A stretch of DNA of 64,000 bases. Origin: Maribacter sp. PR1. Lineage in GTDB: Bacteria; Bacteroidota; Bacteroidia; Flavobacteriales; Flavobacteriaceae. The translations under genes and the position numbers were made by a program. The notes beneath the pieces are model-generated. The model worked only from the letters and a program-made list of their open reading frames with translations. It was not told the origin of the DNA and made no database searches. Shown here piece by piece: positions 55,834 to 64,000 of the stretch (positions are counted from its first letter, which is position 1; each line of letters opens with the position of its first letter). Location: contig NZ_JAQPCG010000001.1 of the NCBI RefSeq assembly GCF_028464145.1, forward strand, positions 310,001-374,000, read 5' to 3'.

Positions 55834-58467
55834 TTAAAGTATAAAGCGATATGTGGCCTTTAATAAAAAGGTATTATCCTTTTTCTGACCTAGAATCTGG
55901 TTATCCAAGTTTCTTCCCAAGGTTTCGGTGGGGTCTCCAAATCCGACAACACCTTGAGACCAAACCAAGAATATTTCCGAGCCGGGTATATATTCCCATC
56001 GCATTACCAAATTTGAGCGGAACTGTACAAATGAAAAGTCGGGGTCAGCAATTTCATAATCCGTATTTCCGTTCAAATTTTCGTCTATCAGATAGGAACC
56101 GGTTTCCTGCGATTTGGATATTTGGGAATCCGAATATAATGTAATCCTTTCGTCTAATTTTTCTGCTATTGAATTATTCACATAATTGAAATCCGTATAA
56201 GTCCCTCGAGATATAAACGGTTCTCCGTAATACTGGATAGAAAGATTAGGGTTTAAACTATAGTTAAAACGAATTGCGGTATTGAATGTACGCTGGTCTA
56301 TATTGGCAGTTATATATCTTGCGGTGCCATTAAAGGAACTCTCCGATACATATTGCGTTTTGTTCGGATTCTCCTCGTATTCCGAGGAAATCGAGAGACT
56401 AAAAGCATCAAACGGTTGATAATTGCATCTGAACACATAGCGCTTTAAGGAAAAATTATCTTCCGCAGCCTGGCTGTTTACATAACCCAAGGTAAAATTG
56501 AATTTTTTTCTTCGATCAGAACCAAAAAACAAGAACCAAAAATTTTCTTCGGACCACTGCCATCTGGGGCCTCCCCTTAAAACCGTGTTTGAGAATATTC
56601 TTGGTTTGTGCGCGGCTCCCGCTTCCGTCCACCAGTTATTTTTGTAATTAATAAAACCTTGGAACTCATATTGTACCCTATTGTAGTTTCCTTGAAAGTC
56701 ATAGGTAGTGAATTGCTCCAAACCTACCTGCGCCGTCCTGTAAAAACCTGTAGGTTTTAAAAACAATCTCCGAATACTTGCGTATTGCTTTATTTCATCG
56801 GCTTGTCTTAAGAACCCTACATCATTTAATTCTAACTCCGGGGAACGCCAAATAACCCCGCCATTATATCGCCAGCTTCCACCTCCTGCTTTACCCAATT
56901 CTAACTTACCGCCTGTTCCTGTAAGCGAGGTTCTTGTGGTGTCCACGTTGACATGATCAGCATCTACCCGTTGAAATAAATGTGTTATGCTCCTTTGTGT
57001 ATCCGTTATTGCCACTTTACTGCCCATAATGTGGCTTCCCACAAAATTACCTTCTAAATAATACTGCCTTTCTTTCCAGTTATGTCTAAAATCCAAACCG
57101 CCGGAATATGCAGATTTTCTCAAAAAAGAAAGATTATCGGGAAGGTTTCTGTTGGTGGCGGTGAATATGCCTCCAACATAAGAGTTTCTTTCATTAAAAT
57201 CCTTTTGTACCCTACCGACTAAATAATTGGTCAAAGGTTCCACCAGTTCCTCTCTTCCGTTTCCAAGAGTATCCAACACTTCGGCAAACATGTTTCCCGT
57301 TACACTTTCTAAAAGACCTAAGGACCAACCATTCTTTGTTTTTCCAGAAAATTTAGCAGCGCCCAAAATCGTTGAGTTTTTTGGATGATCGATAAATTCC
57401 GCATCTTCATCCACCACAAAACCTTGAGGACTTCTACCGATTCGTCTACTATAGAAAAGGTTATCATTACCATCGGCAAATTCATAATCAAAAATATTCT
57501 TGTTCTCAATAAAGAAAGGTCTTCTTTCTTCAAAAAATATTTGAAAACCGTCCAGGGCTATTGCCCCGGGATCGGCGTCTACCTGTCCAAAATCTGGGTT
57601 AACGGTAAGGTCCAAGGTCAAATCGTTAGTTATTCCGATCTTAGCATCCAGTCCGCCGTTAAACCTAAAATCACTTCCATCCCTAAAGGGGTTCCTTGCT
57701 TCGGAAGGATAGGTATCCAATTGGTTTACCACAAAAGGCTGAATTTCCAATTGTTTCTGTGGTTGTATATTAAATAACCCCCTTAAAATCCCAAACTCAC
57801 TTACCCAACCGGGAGCACCACGCAGCATTGGTTGCCATAAAGATCGTTCCTCGGCCCTAAAAAACCTTCGGTTTAACTGTAAACCCCATATTTGCTCCTC
57901 CTTTTTTCCAAATTTCAATTGACTAAATGGAATTTTCATTTCGGCTGTCCAACCCAATTCATCAATGTTGGTCGCTGTATACCAAATAGGGTTCCAACTT
58001 GCATCCCAATTATTGCCATTTTGCGAAATGAACTCATCACCCTTTACCCCAGCAGCGGATACATTGAAAGAGAACCCCGTTCGTTTATCATTATAACTAT
58101 CAATATTTAACTCTATCCAATCTCCAGCAAAGTTATCGCGTCTGGCCAACCTCCTTTCTATGTTAGCCGGAACACTGTCAAAACATCTTACACCAACATA
58201 CAGAAACTTGGCATCGTAGGTTATTTTAAATTTTGTTGGTTGACTGGGTACTTCTCCGTTGTTGGGGTCGAAAACGGTAAAATCCCCTTCCCAAGGTACA
58301 ACCTCCCAAGCCTTCTCATTTAAAAGGCCGTCAATTTCCAAAAGTTCACCAGAAGGCAACACTTTAGTTTTATATGTTCTTTTAGGAATGGCAGTGGAGT
58401 CACTTTGGGAATACACACTAACTGATATCAATAAAGAAATTGATACCAATCGTAATTGGTTTAACAT
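55834..58467 (-). CDS. DUF5916 protein: N-terminal carbohydrate-binding-like domain and outer-membrane barrel
   Basis: 877 residues with a signal peptide (cleavage near SVYSQ). Residues about 35-215 resemble a family 9 carbohydrate-binding module (LLNEKAWEVVPWEGDFTVFDP, FLYVGVRCFDS). The remainder is DUF5916 with many amphipathic strands and a final strand TFLLKATYRFIL, as in outer-membrane beta-barrels. PFFIENKNIFDY is a recognisable DUF5916 block. Surface sugar or glycan binding is inferred from the N-terminal module and has no direct support. It is a single gene, 83 bp upstream of the small lipoprotein gene on the same strand. Confidence 0.87.
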   Translation of the reverse strand: MLNQLRLVSISLLISVSVYSQSDSTAIPKRTYKTKVLPSGELLEIDGLLNEKAWEVVPWEGDFTVFDPNNGEVPSQPTKFKITYDAKFLYVGVRCFDSVPANIERRLARRDNFAGDWIELNIDSYNDKRTGFSFNVSAAGVKGDEFISQNGNNWDASWNPIWYTATNIDELGWTAEMKIPFSQLKFGKKEEQIWGLQLNRRFFRAEERSLWQPMLRGAPGWVSEFGILRGLFNIQPQKQLEIQPFVVNQLDTYPSEARNPFRDGSDFRFNGGLDAKIGITNDLTLDLTVNPDFGQVDADPGAIALDGFQIFFEERRPFFIENKNIFDYEFADGNDNLFYSRRIGRSPQGFVVDEDAEFIDHPKNSTILGAAKFSGKTKNGWSLGLLESVTGNMFAEVLDTLGNGREELVEPLTNYLVGRVQKDFNERNSYVGGIFTATNRNLPDNLSFLRKSAYSGGLDFRHNWKERQYYLEGNFVGSHIMGSKVAITDTQRSITHLFQRVDADHVNVDTTRTSLTGTGGKLELGKAGGGSWRYNGGVIWRSPELELNDVGFLRQADEIKQYASIRRLFLKPTGFYRTAQVGLEQFTTYDFQGNYNRVQYEFQGFINYKNNWWTEAGAAHKPRIFSNTVLRGGPRWQWSEENFWFLFFGSDRRKKFNFTLGYVNSQAAEDNFSLKRYVFRCNYQPFDAFSLSISSEYEENPNKTQYVSESSFNGTARYITANIDQRTFNTAIRFNYSLNPNLSIQYYGEPFISRGTYTDFNYVNNSIAEKLDERITLYSDSQISKSQETGSYLIDENLNGNTDYEIADPDFSFVQFRSNLVMRWEYIPGSEIFLVWSQGVVGFGDPTETLGRNLDNQILGQKKDNTFLLKATYRFIL

Positions 58468-58627
58468 GTTTGATCGTTGATTTGATTGAATGACCTAAAA
58501 ATAATGTAGGTGTTACATAGTGATGGGTATTTTAGTCTTTTTTTAACACCATTAAGGCAAATAATTATGGCTTCATCTTGGTCAAATAATGGAAATGAAA
58601 AAAACTAAAAATAATTAGAAACAAGTA

Positions 58628-58658
58628 TTTGCAATTCAAGTTTATAGTTGTACATTTG
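58628..58658 (+). promoter_or_regulatory. Bacteroidota-type promoter of rplM-rpsI
   Basis: TTTG (58628-58631), a 19-base spacer, then TACATTTG (58651-58658). The predicted start near 58665 gives a leader of about 43 nt before the rplM GTG. Confidence 0.75.
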
Positions 58659-58707
58659 CAGCCCATTTCACGGGATTGAATAGAATAATAGTTAAAAAAC
58701 AGTAGCA

Positions 58708-59163
58708 GTGGATACACTAAGTTATAAAACCATATCCGCCAATAAATCAACCGTAAACAAAGAGTGGTTGTTGGTAGATGCCGAAGGAGAAACGCTAGGG
58801 CGTTTATCCTCTAAAGTGGCTAATTTATTGAGAGGCAAACACAAACCAAGTTTTACCCCACATGTTGATTGCGGTGACAATGTAGTTGTTATCAATGCTG
58901 AAAAAATTACCTTGAGCGGCAATAAATGGTTAGATAAAACGTATGAGCGCTATACTGGTTATCCAGGTGGACAGCGTTTTACTTCCGCAATGGAATTGTT
59001 GGAAAAAAACCCTGCTTCAATTGTAGAAAAAGCCATCAAGGGAATGCTTCCAAAAAATAGACTAGGTGCGGACCTTTTCAGAAACCTTAAGGTTTATGCT
59101 GGTTCAGAACATGGTCAAGAAGCTCAAAAACCTACTGCGGTAAATTTAAAAGATCTTAAATAA
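58708..59163 (+). CDS. rplM: 50S ribosomal protein L13
   Basis: 151 residues of the early-assembling large-subunit protein L13. Recognisable blocks are [38 protein letters not shown] and [22 protein letters not shown]. The start codon is GTG; the [14 protein letters not shown]-terminus is usual for Flavobacteriia, which supports it over a downstream ATG. It overlaps rpsI by one base (TAATG), so the two are translationally coupled. Confidence 0.98.
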   Translation: MDTLSYKTISANKSTVNKEWLLVDAEGETLGRLSSKVANLLRGKHKPSFTPHVDCGDNVVVINAEKITLSGNKWLDKTYERYTGYPGGQRFTSAMELLEKNPASIVEKAIKGMLPKNRLGADLFRNLKVYAGSEHGQEAQKPTAVNLKDLK

Positions 59164-59549
59164 TGGAAATAATTCATAAAATAGGTAGAAGAAAAACTGC
59201 TGTTGCCAGAATATATCTTTCTCAAGGAGATGGTGCAATCACTATTAACAATAAGGATTTAAACGATTATTTCCCAACTGCCACTTTACAGTATAAAGTT
59301 AAGCAGCCATTTACACTTACTGATACTACGGACAACTACAATGTAAAGGTCAATGTATTTGGTGGTGGTATAACTGGACAGGCCGAAGCAATTAGATTGG
59401 CCATTTCCAGAGCCATGTGCGAAGTGGATATTGAAAACAGAGCAACCCTAAAACCAGAAGGTTTATTAACTAGGGATCCTAGAATGGTAGAACGTAAGAA
59501 ATTCGGTCAGAAGAAAGCCCGTAAAAAATTCCAGTTCTCCAAGCGTTAA
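59163..59549 (+). CDS. rpsI: 30S ribosomal protein S9
   Basis: 128 residues of S9, whose basic C-terminal tail reaches the P-site tRNA. The N-terminus IGRRKTAVARIYLSQGDG, the central GGGITGQAEAIRLAISRA and the end KKARKKFQFSKR (with the final Lys-Arg) are all typical. The ATG shares its A with the rplM stop codon. A terminator-like hairpin follows 14 bases after the stop. Confidence 0.98.
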   Translation: MEIIHKIGRRKTAVARIYLSQGDGAITINNKDLNDYFPTATLQYKVKQPFTLTDTTDNYNVKVNVFGGGITGQAEAIRLAISRAMCEVDIENRATLKPEGLLTRDPRMVERKKFGQKKARKKFQFSKR

Positions 59550-59563
59550 TCAAAGAATTTTCA

Positions 59564-59606
59564 AAGCATCCGTCTCATGGCGGATGCTTATTTATATTTA
59601 TTTTTT
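59564..59606 (+). terminator. Probable terminator after rpsI
   Basis: Arms AAGCATCCG and CGGATGCTT (59564-59572 and 59581-59589) with an 8-base loop, then a T-rich tract ending in T6. It lies 14 bases after the rpsI stop. It may be only partial, because rpsB follows on the same strand. Confidence 0.7.
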
Positions 59607-59792
59607 CCGGTGCAATTCCGGTATATTTTCTAACAAGTTCATTGAAAGTCCAATTATAATGGACACTTAAAAATCCTTTTCTATTGTATAGTGAAAGGTA
59701 AATTAGTTTAGCATCTAAATGATGGAGGCTTTTCGTTTTTCGAAATACCACTTTGTCATTGCTAATTCAAAAGAACGTAAACTAAATTTAAA
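59607..59792 (+). other. Long leader region upstream of rpsB
   Basis: About 186 bases with no open frame and no consensus TAnnTTTG element. It holds small inverted repeats (CCGG around 59607-59621; GTCCA / TGGAC around 59648-59664). It could be the 5' leader of rpsB-tsf and the target of S2 autoregulation, which is known in other bacteria. This is inferred from position only. Confidence 0.35.
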
Positions 59793-60929
59793 ATGGCGAA
59801 AGTCGAAGTAAAACAATTATTAGAAGCAGGTGTGCATTTTGGCCACCTAACCAGAAAGTGGAATCCAAACATGGCTCCTTATATCTACATGGAGCGTAAT
59901 GGTATTCACGTAATCAATCTTTACAAAACAGTTGCAAAAATGGACGAGGCGAACGAAGCCTTGAGCAAAATTGCTGCATCTGGAAGAAAAATTCTTTTTG
60001 TTGCCACTAAAAAACAGGCAAAGGATATCGTTGCCGAAAAGGCATCGAACGTAAACATGCCATACATTACAGAAAGATGGCCTGGAGGAATGTTGACCAA
60101 CTTCGTAACTATCCGTAAAGCCGTTAAGAAAATGGCTTCCATTGATAGGATGAAGAAGGATGGAACATTCAATACCTTATCCAAAAAAGAACGTCTACAA
60201 GTAGATCGTTTAAGAGCGAAGTTGGAAAAGAACTTAGGTTCTATTTCTGAAATGACTCGTTTGCCAGGTGCTTTATTCATCGTTGATACCATGAGAGAGC
60301 ACATCGCTGTAAAAGAAGCTCAAAAATTGAACATTCCAATTTTTGCCATGGTCGACACCAACTCTGACCCAAGAGATGTTGATTACTTAATACCATCCAA
60401 TGACGATGCCTCTAAATCCATTGATATAATTATGACCCAAGTAACGGATGCCGTTGCAGAAGGTCTTGCAGAGCGTAAATCTGAAAAATCCGAGGCAACA
60501 GAAGGTAAAAAAGAAAAAGCTCCTAAAAAGAAAGAAACTTTAGATAAGCCAGAACCAACTCCTGCAAAAGTTGATACAAAGCCAACACCTGTAGTAGACA
60601 AAGTTCCAAACGTAACCGTTGACGTTGAGGCTACTAAGGAAGCTGTTAAAGAAGATAAGAAAGCTGATTCTGCCGATTCAGATGATTTAACCAAGATAGA
60701 AGGCGTTGGTCCAAAGGCCGCTGAAGCACTTTCTAACGGCGGTTTAAATACTTTTGCTAAAGTTGCAAAAGCTGATGCCGACAAAATGAAGGAAATCTTG
60801 ACGGAGGCCAGTTCTAGAATGGCTCATTTAGATCCTACTTCTTGGCCAAAACAAGCTAAAATGGCCGCTGACGGTAAATGGGACGAGCTTAAGGAATGGC
60901 AAGACAGTGTTAAAGGAGGTGTTGAATAA
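59793..60929 (+). CDS. rpsB: 30S ribosomal protein S2 with C-terminal helix-hairpin-helix extension
   Basis: 378 residues, against about 230-260 for ordinary S2. Residues 1 to about 227 are a complete S2 (LLEAGVHFGHLTRKWNPNM, KQAKDIVAEKA, PGALFIVDTMREHIAVKEA, DTNSDPRDVDYLIPSNDDA). Then comes a Lys/Glu/Pro/Val-rich, probably disordered linker (about 228-296) and a module from Asp297 to the end (DDLTKIEGVGPK, LNTFAKVAKAD, SWPKQAKMAADGKW) that looks like a helix-hairpin-helix domain. The same module ends ActC in this window. S2 lies near the mRNA exit of the 30S subunit. It is followed by tsf after 62 bp. Confidence 0.97.
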   Translation: MAKVEVKQLLEAGVHFGHLTRKWNPNMAPYIYMERNGIHVINLYKTVAKMDEANEALSKIAASGRKILFVATKKQAKDIVAEKASNVNMPYITERWPGGMLTNFVTIRKAVKKMASIDRMKKDGTFNTLSKKERLQVDRLRAKLEKNLGSISEMTRLPGALFIVDTMREHIAVKEAQKLNIPIFAMVDTNSDPRDVDYLIPSNDDASKSIDIIMTQVTDAVAEGLAERKSEKSEATEGKKEKAPKKKETLDKPEPTPAKVDTKPTPVVDKVPNVTVDVEATKEAVKEDKKADSADSDDLTKIEGVGPKAAEALSNGGLNTFAKVAKADADKMKEILTEASSRMAHLDPTSWPKQAKMAADGKWDELKEWQDSVKGGVE

Positions 60930-60991
60930 TACATCACTTCAAGAATAATTAAATTAAACCTCCCTGCTACAGGGAACAAAAAATATAGAAA

Positions 60992-61816
60992 ATGGCAAAG
61001 ATTACAGCCGCAGAAGTAAATAAATTAAGAAAGACTACCGGTGCTGGAATGATGGATTGCAAAAAAGCCTTGGTTGAGGCTGATGGTGATTTTGAAAAAG
61101 CAATCGAAATTCTACGTAAAAAAGGTCAGAAAGTTGCCGCAAAAAGAGCGGACAGAGATTCCTCCGAAGGTGCTGCAATCGCAAAAGTAAATGACGACAA
61201 CACTAGTGGCGTTATCATTTCCCTTAATTGTGAAACAGACTTCGTTGCCAAGAATGATACGTTTGTCACTTTGGCCAATGAATTGGCGGACTTAGCCCTA
61301 GGGTATGACAGTAAGGATTCCTTTTTAGCTGCCGACTTTAACGGAATGTCCGTTCAGGATAAACTAACCGAGCAAACCGGTGTTATTGGTGAGAAAATTG
61401 AAATAGGTGGTTTTGAGAAGTTGAACGCGCCATTCGTTGGATCTTACATCCATGCCGGTAACAAAATTGCTGTTTTAACTGGTTTATCCGCTGCAGTAGA
61501 TGGTGCTGAGACAGCTGCAAAGGATGTTGCTATGCAGGCAGCTGCAATGAATCCTGTGGCCTTAAATGAAGACGGAGTAGATCAATCTGTTATCGATAAA
61601 GAAATTGAGATTGCCAAAGATCAACTACGCCAAGAAGGAAAACCTGAAGCCATGCTAGATAATATCGCTAAAGGTAAATTGAAAAGATTCTTTAAGGACA
61701 ATACATTGGTAAATCAAGATTTTATCAAGGACAGCAAACAAAGTGTTGCGCAATATGTTAAGTCCGTAGATTCAGAATTGGAAGTAACAGGATTTAAAAG
61801 AGTTGCTTTAGGATAA
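60992..61816 (+). CDS. tsf: Translation elongation factor Ts
   Basis: 274 residues. EF-Ts exchanges GDP for GTP on EF-Tu. The N-terminal UBA-like part KITAAEVNKLRKTTGAGMMDC and the block KKALVEADGDFEKAIEILRKKG are classic. SLNCETDFVAKNDTF marks the core that contacts EF-Tu, and the C-terminal coiled part ends with QSVAQYVKSV. It follows rpsB in the conserved rpsB-tsf pair and is closed by a strong terminator. Confidence 0.98.
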   Translation: MAKITAAEVNKLRKTTGAGMMDCKKALVEADGDFEKAIEILRKKGQKVAAKRADRDSSEGAAIAKVNDDNTSGVIISLNCETDFVAKNDTFVTLANELADLALGYDSKDSFLAADFNGMSVQDKLTEQTGVIGEKIEIGGFEKLNAPFVGSYIHAGNKIAVLTGLSAAVDGAETAAKDVAMQAAAMNPVALNEDGVDQSVIDKEIEIAKDQLRQEGKPEAMLDNIAKGKLKRFFKDNTLVNQDFIKDSKQSVAQYVKSVDSELEVTGFKRVALG

Positions 61817-61839
61817 TTCTAACTCAATTTTATACTATA

Positions 61840-61880
61840 AAAAATGCCAAGTAAGTATTACTTGGCATTTTTATTTTTTT
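61840..61880. terminator. Strong, probably bidirectional terminator between tsf and the M61 peptidase
   Basis: A 15-bp perfect inverted repeat (61840-61854 and 61858-61872, loop GTA, core TGCCAAGTAA) with A5 and T5 ends, followed by a further T7. It serves tsf (stop at 61816) and, on the other strand, the peptidase gene ending at 61896. Confidence 0.88.
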
Positions 61881-61895
61881 ACAAGACGACAAAGG

Positions 61896-63764
61896 CTAAT
61901 TTTTTAACCAATCATCCCTCAGGTTAGTAACTGCTTCGGACACGTTTTCAAGTGGAGTTATCTTATTAACCTCAATTGTAGGTCTTCCCACCGGGCCTTC
62001 AATTTCCATAACTATACCATCGCGTATAATCTCCATTTTAATTAAGGTATCGGGGCTCCATGCAAAACTCTGTCCTATAATGGGTCTCATCGTTTCCAAA
62101 TTTATATCCACTCCATTTATACTTTTGATTACATCACCGCCTTGTAACTTCAAACTCGTAAAAAAGCTATTTAAGTCAATTCCTTCTCGAACAAATATGG
62201 CATTTTCATTATCTTGGTCAACATCGATAAAAGGTATCTCGCCCTGTAAAAAATAACCTGTTTGCTCCTCTACTTTTTTCATGGTCAAACCTACCTTCTC
62301 CAAAAAGGCCTCATAATCAATTGGTGTATCTCCAATTACATGCTGATCAAAAAAGCTCCTGACCTCAGGGTACGTCAAGTCCACTATTTCATCTATTAAC
62401 TCTTCATCGTTAAAGGGCGAATCCACCCCATATTTTTTGGACAACTCTTTCATTAACCAAAGAACCCCCTTTTCACCCTTGCTTTTTTCCCTAATCAAGA
62501 TATCCAGAGCCATATTGATCAACGCCCCTTTTTCATAAACATTGGCATAATTGCTTTCATAGGGCTGCTCCAATATGTTCTCGCTCATAATAGTAAAGGA
62601 CATAGCATCGTCATAACCTTTAGCGTTACCTATTTTCTTCCTCATACGTTCAAAAAACTCTTCTTCGTTAATCAAACCTTCGTGGACTTGAAACAGATTT
62701 GCAAAATACTCTGTAGTCCCTTCATACATCCACAAATGCTGTGACATTTTTGGGGCATTAAAATCAAAATAATGAATCTCCTTGGAATGAACGGATAAGG
62801 GAGTGACTATATGAAAAAACTCATGGGAAACCACATCAACCATTGCTTGCTCCAACCTTTCCTTTGGTAACGCCTCTGGCAATACCACAACCGTAGAGGT
62901 ATGGTGTTCCAAAGCCCCAAAACCAGTAGCATCCGTATCTTCCAAAGTTGAGAGGTAAAGCAAAATATTATATTCGGTAGTCGAATCTATATCTCCTAAA
63001 AAAGCTTTCTGCGCACTCATCATGCTCAGCATTCGCTCTCTTAAATCAGAGGCCTTATATATTCCATTAGGAGAATACACACTCAAGGTAACCTCAATAC
63101 TACCTACTTCAAAAGACTCTTGGTTTGGCTTTGTGTAAAAAATTGGATTGTCTATGACCTCAAAGTATCTATTTGCCATAAATACATCTTCATTATTCAC
63201 GGTCTCCAAAGCTGCTTTTGACAATGAAGTAGCCGCTTTAAGGTCTTCTGGCCTTAGTATAGTCAGCTGATAAGGGATTTCCTTAAACCCATCAAAATAA
63301 CCGACAAATCCATGTAGATTAAGCATATAATTTGAGCCTTTCAATATATTGGTCCCTGCTGGAGAAAAAACAGCTTCTCCAACCTCATTTTCAGTATCAT
63401 AAGTATCGTTCACTCGATAACTTATCTTGTCCAAATCCTTTGCCTTCGAAATACTCCATGTATTTATATCCGGTTTTTCAACTTCCATGATGTTTCCAGA
63501 ATAATCATAGGCTACAAATTCCTCAACATATTTTCCGTAGTCATCACTACTATACGTACCTGGAACTGTTTTAGGTATCCTAAAAGAAACCATATCTGCT
63601 CTAAACGCCCCGGGATCAATTAGTACATTCACTTTGTCATCCGCTATATTGACCAAATTTAAATTTACGAGCACTGGGGTTTTATCTATAGCAATCAACT
63701 GCTTTGTAGAGCCACAGCTGTAAAAAAGTAAGGCCGTAGTTATGTATAAAAAAATCTTTTTCAT
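61896..63764 (-). CDS. M61 family peptidase lipoprotein with PDZ domain
   Basis: 622 residues. A lipoprotein signal (MKKIFLYITTALLFYSCGS) is followed by the M61 N-terminal beta domain and then a thermolysin-like catalytic domain. The zinc motif is HEFFH (residues 314-318), and the third ligand Glu is in LWMYEGTTEYFA downstream. A PDZ-like domain lies near the C-terminus (LQGGDVIKSINGVDI). The family includes glycyl aminopeptidases. Surface or periplasmic peptide degradation is inferred. The gene lies on the opposite strand between tsf and pyrH, splitting a cluster that is contiguous in many bacteria. Confidence 0.92.
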   Translation of the reverse strand: MKKIFLYITTALLFYSCGSTKQLIAIDKTPVLVNLNLVNIADDKVNVLIDPGAFRADMVSFRIPKTVPGTYSSDDYGKYVEEFVAYDYSGNIMEVEKPDINTWSISKAKDLDKISYRVNDTYDTENEVGEAVFSPAGTNILKGSNYMLNLHGFVGYFDGFKEIPYQLTILRPEDLKAATSLSKAALETVNNEDVFMANRYFEVIDNPIFYTKPNQESFEVGSIEVTLSVYSPNGIYKASDLRERMLSMMSAQKAFLGDIDSTTEYNILLYLSTLEDTDATGFGALEHHTSTVVVLPEALPKERLEQAMVDVVSHEFFHIVTPLSVHSKEIHYFDFNAPKMSQHLWMYEGTTEYFANLFQVHEGLINEEEFFERMRKKIGNAKGYDDAMSFTIMSENILEQPYESNYANVYEKGALINMALDILIREKSKGEKGVLWLMKELSKKYGVDSPFNDEELIDEIVDLTYPEVRSFFDQHVIGDTPIDYEAFLEKVGLTMKKVEEQTGYFLQGEIPFIDVDQDNENAIFVREGIDLNSFFTSLKLQGGDVIKSINGVDINLETMRPIIGQSFAWSPDTLIKMEIIRDGIVMEIEGPVGRPTIEVNKITPLENVSEAVTNLRDDWLKN

Positions 63765-63878
63765 TTATCTCTTAGTTATGTATTGAACTTAAACAATAAA
63801 CTCCGCAAGGATATCAAAAATAAAAATGAATGACCTAAGAATTAGTAAATAATTAAGTTTTGGGAGCACATATTTGTC

Positions 63879-63911
63879 TTTGTCCTCCATAGAATTTTTT
63901 CATTATTTTTG
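63879..63911 (+). promoter_or_regulatory. Bacteroidota-type promoter of pyrH
   Basis: TTTG (63879-63882), a 21-base spacer, then TATTTTTG (63904-63911), 19 bases before the pyrH ATG. It shows that pyrH is expressed separately from rpsB-tsf. Confidence 0.68.
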
Positions 63912-63930
63912 CTTTGAAATAAATAAAACG

Positions 63931-64000
63931 ATGCAATACAAACGGATTCTTTTAAAACTTAGCGGTGAGGCCTTAATGGGGGATAAACAATATGGAATAG
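63931..64000 (+). CDS. pyrH: Uridylate kinase, 5' end only
   Basis: The first 23 codons, cut by the window edge, read MQYKRILLKLSGEALMGDKQ and continue YGI. RILLKLSGEALMG is the N-terminal, phosphate-binding signature of bacterial UMP kinase, which converts UMP to UDP. pyrH commonly follows rpsB-tsf, which supports the call. Confidence 0.92.
   Translation, partial: MQYKRILLKLSGEALMGDKQYGI

Noticed and set aside
1..64000. CRISPR arrays, insertion sequences, prophage or integrase genes, rRNA operons
   Set aside because: Looked for on both strands; no regularly spaced repeats, transposase or integrase-like proteins, or rRNA segments were seen.

Overview
The window is core chromosome of a marine-type member of Flavobacteriaceae (Bacteroidota). 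Four things point there. It carries SprA (type IX secretion), a T9SS sorting-domain protein, a DUF4249/TonB-dependent receptor pair and a complete alternative complex III locus. Start codons follow A-rich tracts rather than Shine-Dalgarno sequences. Several genes have the Bacteroidota promoter pattern (TTG or TTTG, about 18-21 bp, then TAnnTTTG). Base composition is about 40% GC throughout. I see no insertion sequence, prophage, CRISPR array, rRNA or island boundary. The genus cannot be fixed from the sequence alone.

Layout. 1-3032 (minus): the second cytochrome oxidase block, ctaB then two subunit III genes and a subunit IV gene, with its own promoter. 3102-14917 (minus): maeB, ruvA, sprA, gcvH, a VanZ-like gene and a TonB-family gene, closed by a strong terminator. 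15009-18471 (minus): an MFS sugar-type transporter, then ruvB-queG. 18552-21640: an acyl-CoA dehydrogenase/oxidase facing a GIN-domain protein. 21724-33543 (minus): actABCDEF-coxB-ctaD, about 11.8 kb, encoding the quinol-oxidising alternative complex III and the core of the aa3 oxidase it feeds. 33777-38712: a SPOR protein, then infB, nusA and rimP (transcribed rimP to infB) behind a hairpin-bearing leader. 38824-46777: an antiporter, tRNA-Gln, a large DUF2723 membrane protein, a cysteine-free thioredoxin-fold protein, a metallophosphoesterase and cutC. 46819-54849: a glycosylasparaginase-like enzyme, polA, a protein that is little more than a T9SS sorting domain, and a TonB receptor/DUF4249 pair. 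54850-58467: a small lipoprotein and a DUF5916 outer-membrane protein. 58628-64000: rplM-rpsI, rpsB-tsf, a convergent M61 peptidase, and the first 70 bases of pyrH.

How the genes work together. The largest theme is respiration. ActA-F takes electrons from menaquinol to cytochrome c haems, CoxB/CtaD and the two subunit III proteins reduce oxygen, and CtaB makes the haem O precursor of haem A. A second theme is the cell envelope: SprA, TonB, the TonB receptor, DUF4249, DUF5916 and several lipoproteins. A third is information processing: RuvAB, PolA, NusA/IF2/RimP, S2/L13/S9 and EF-Ts.

I found no wholly new gene system. The most interesting signal is a closely similar C-terminal helix-hairpin-helix module on two unrelated proteins, ribosomal protein S2 and the membrane subunit ActC. 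Other points are His-rich segments on two proteins of the respiratory operon, an extra cytochrome c domain fused to ActA, and a terminator-like hairpin between the rimP promoter and its start codon.
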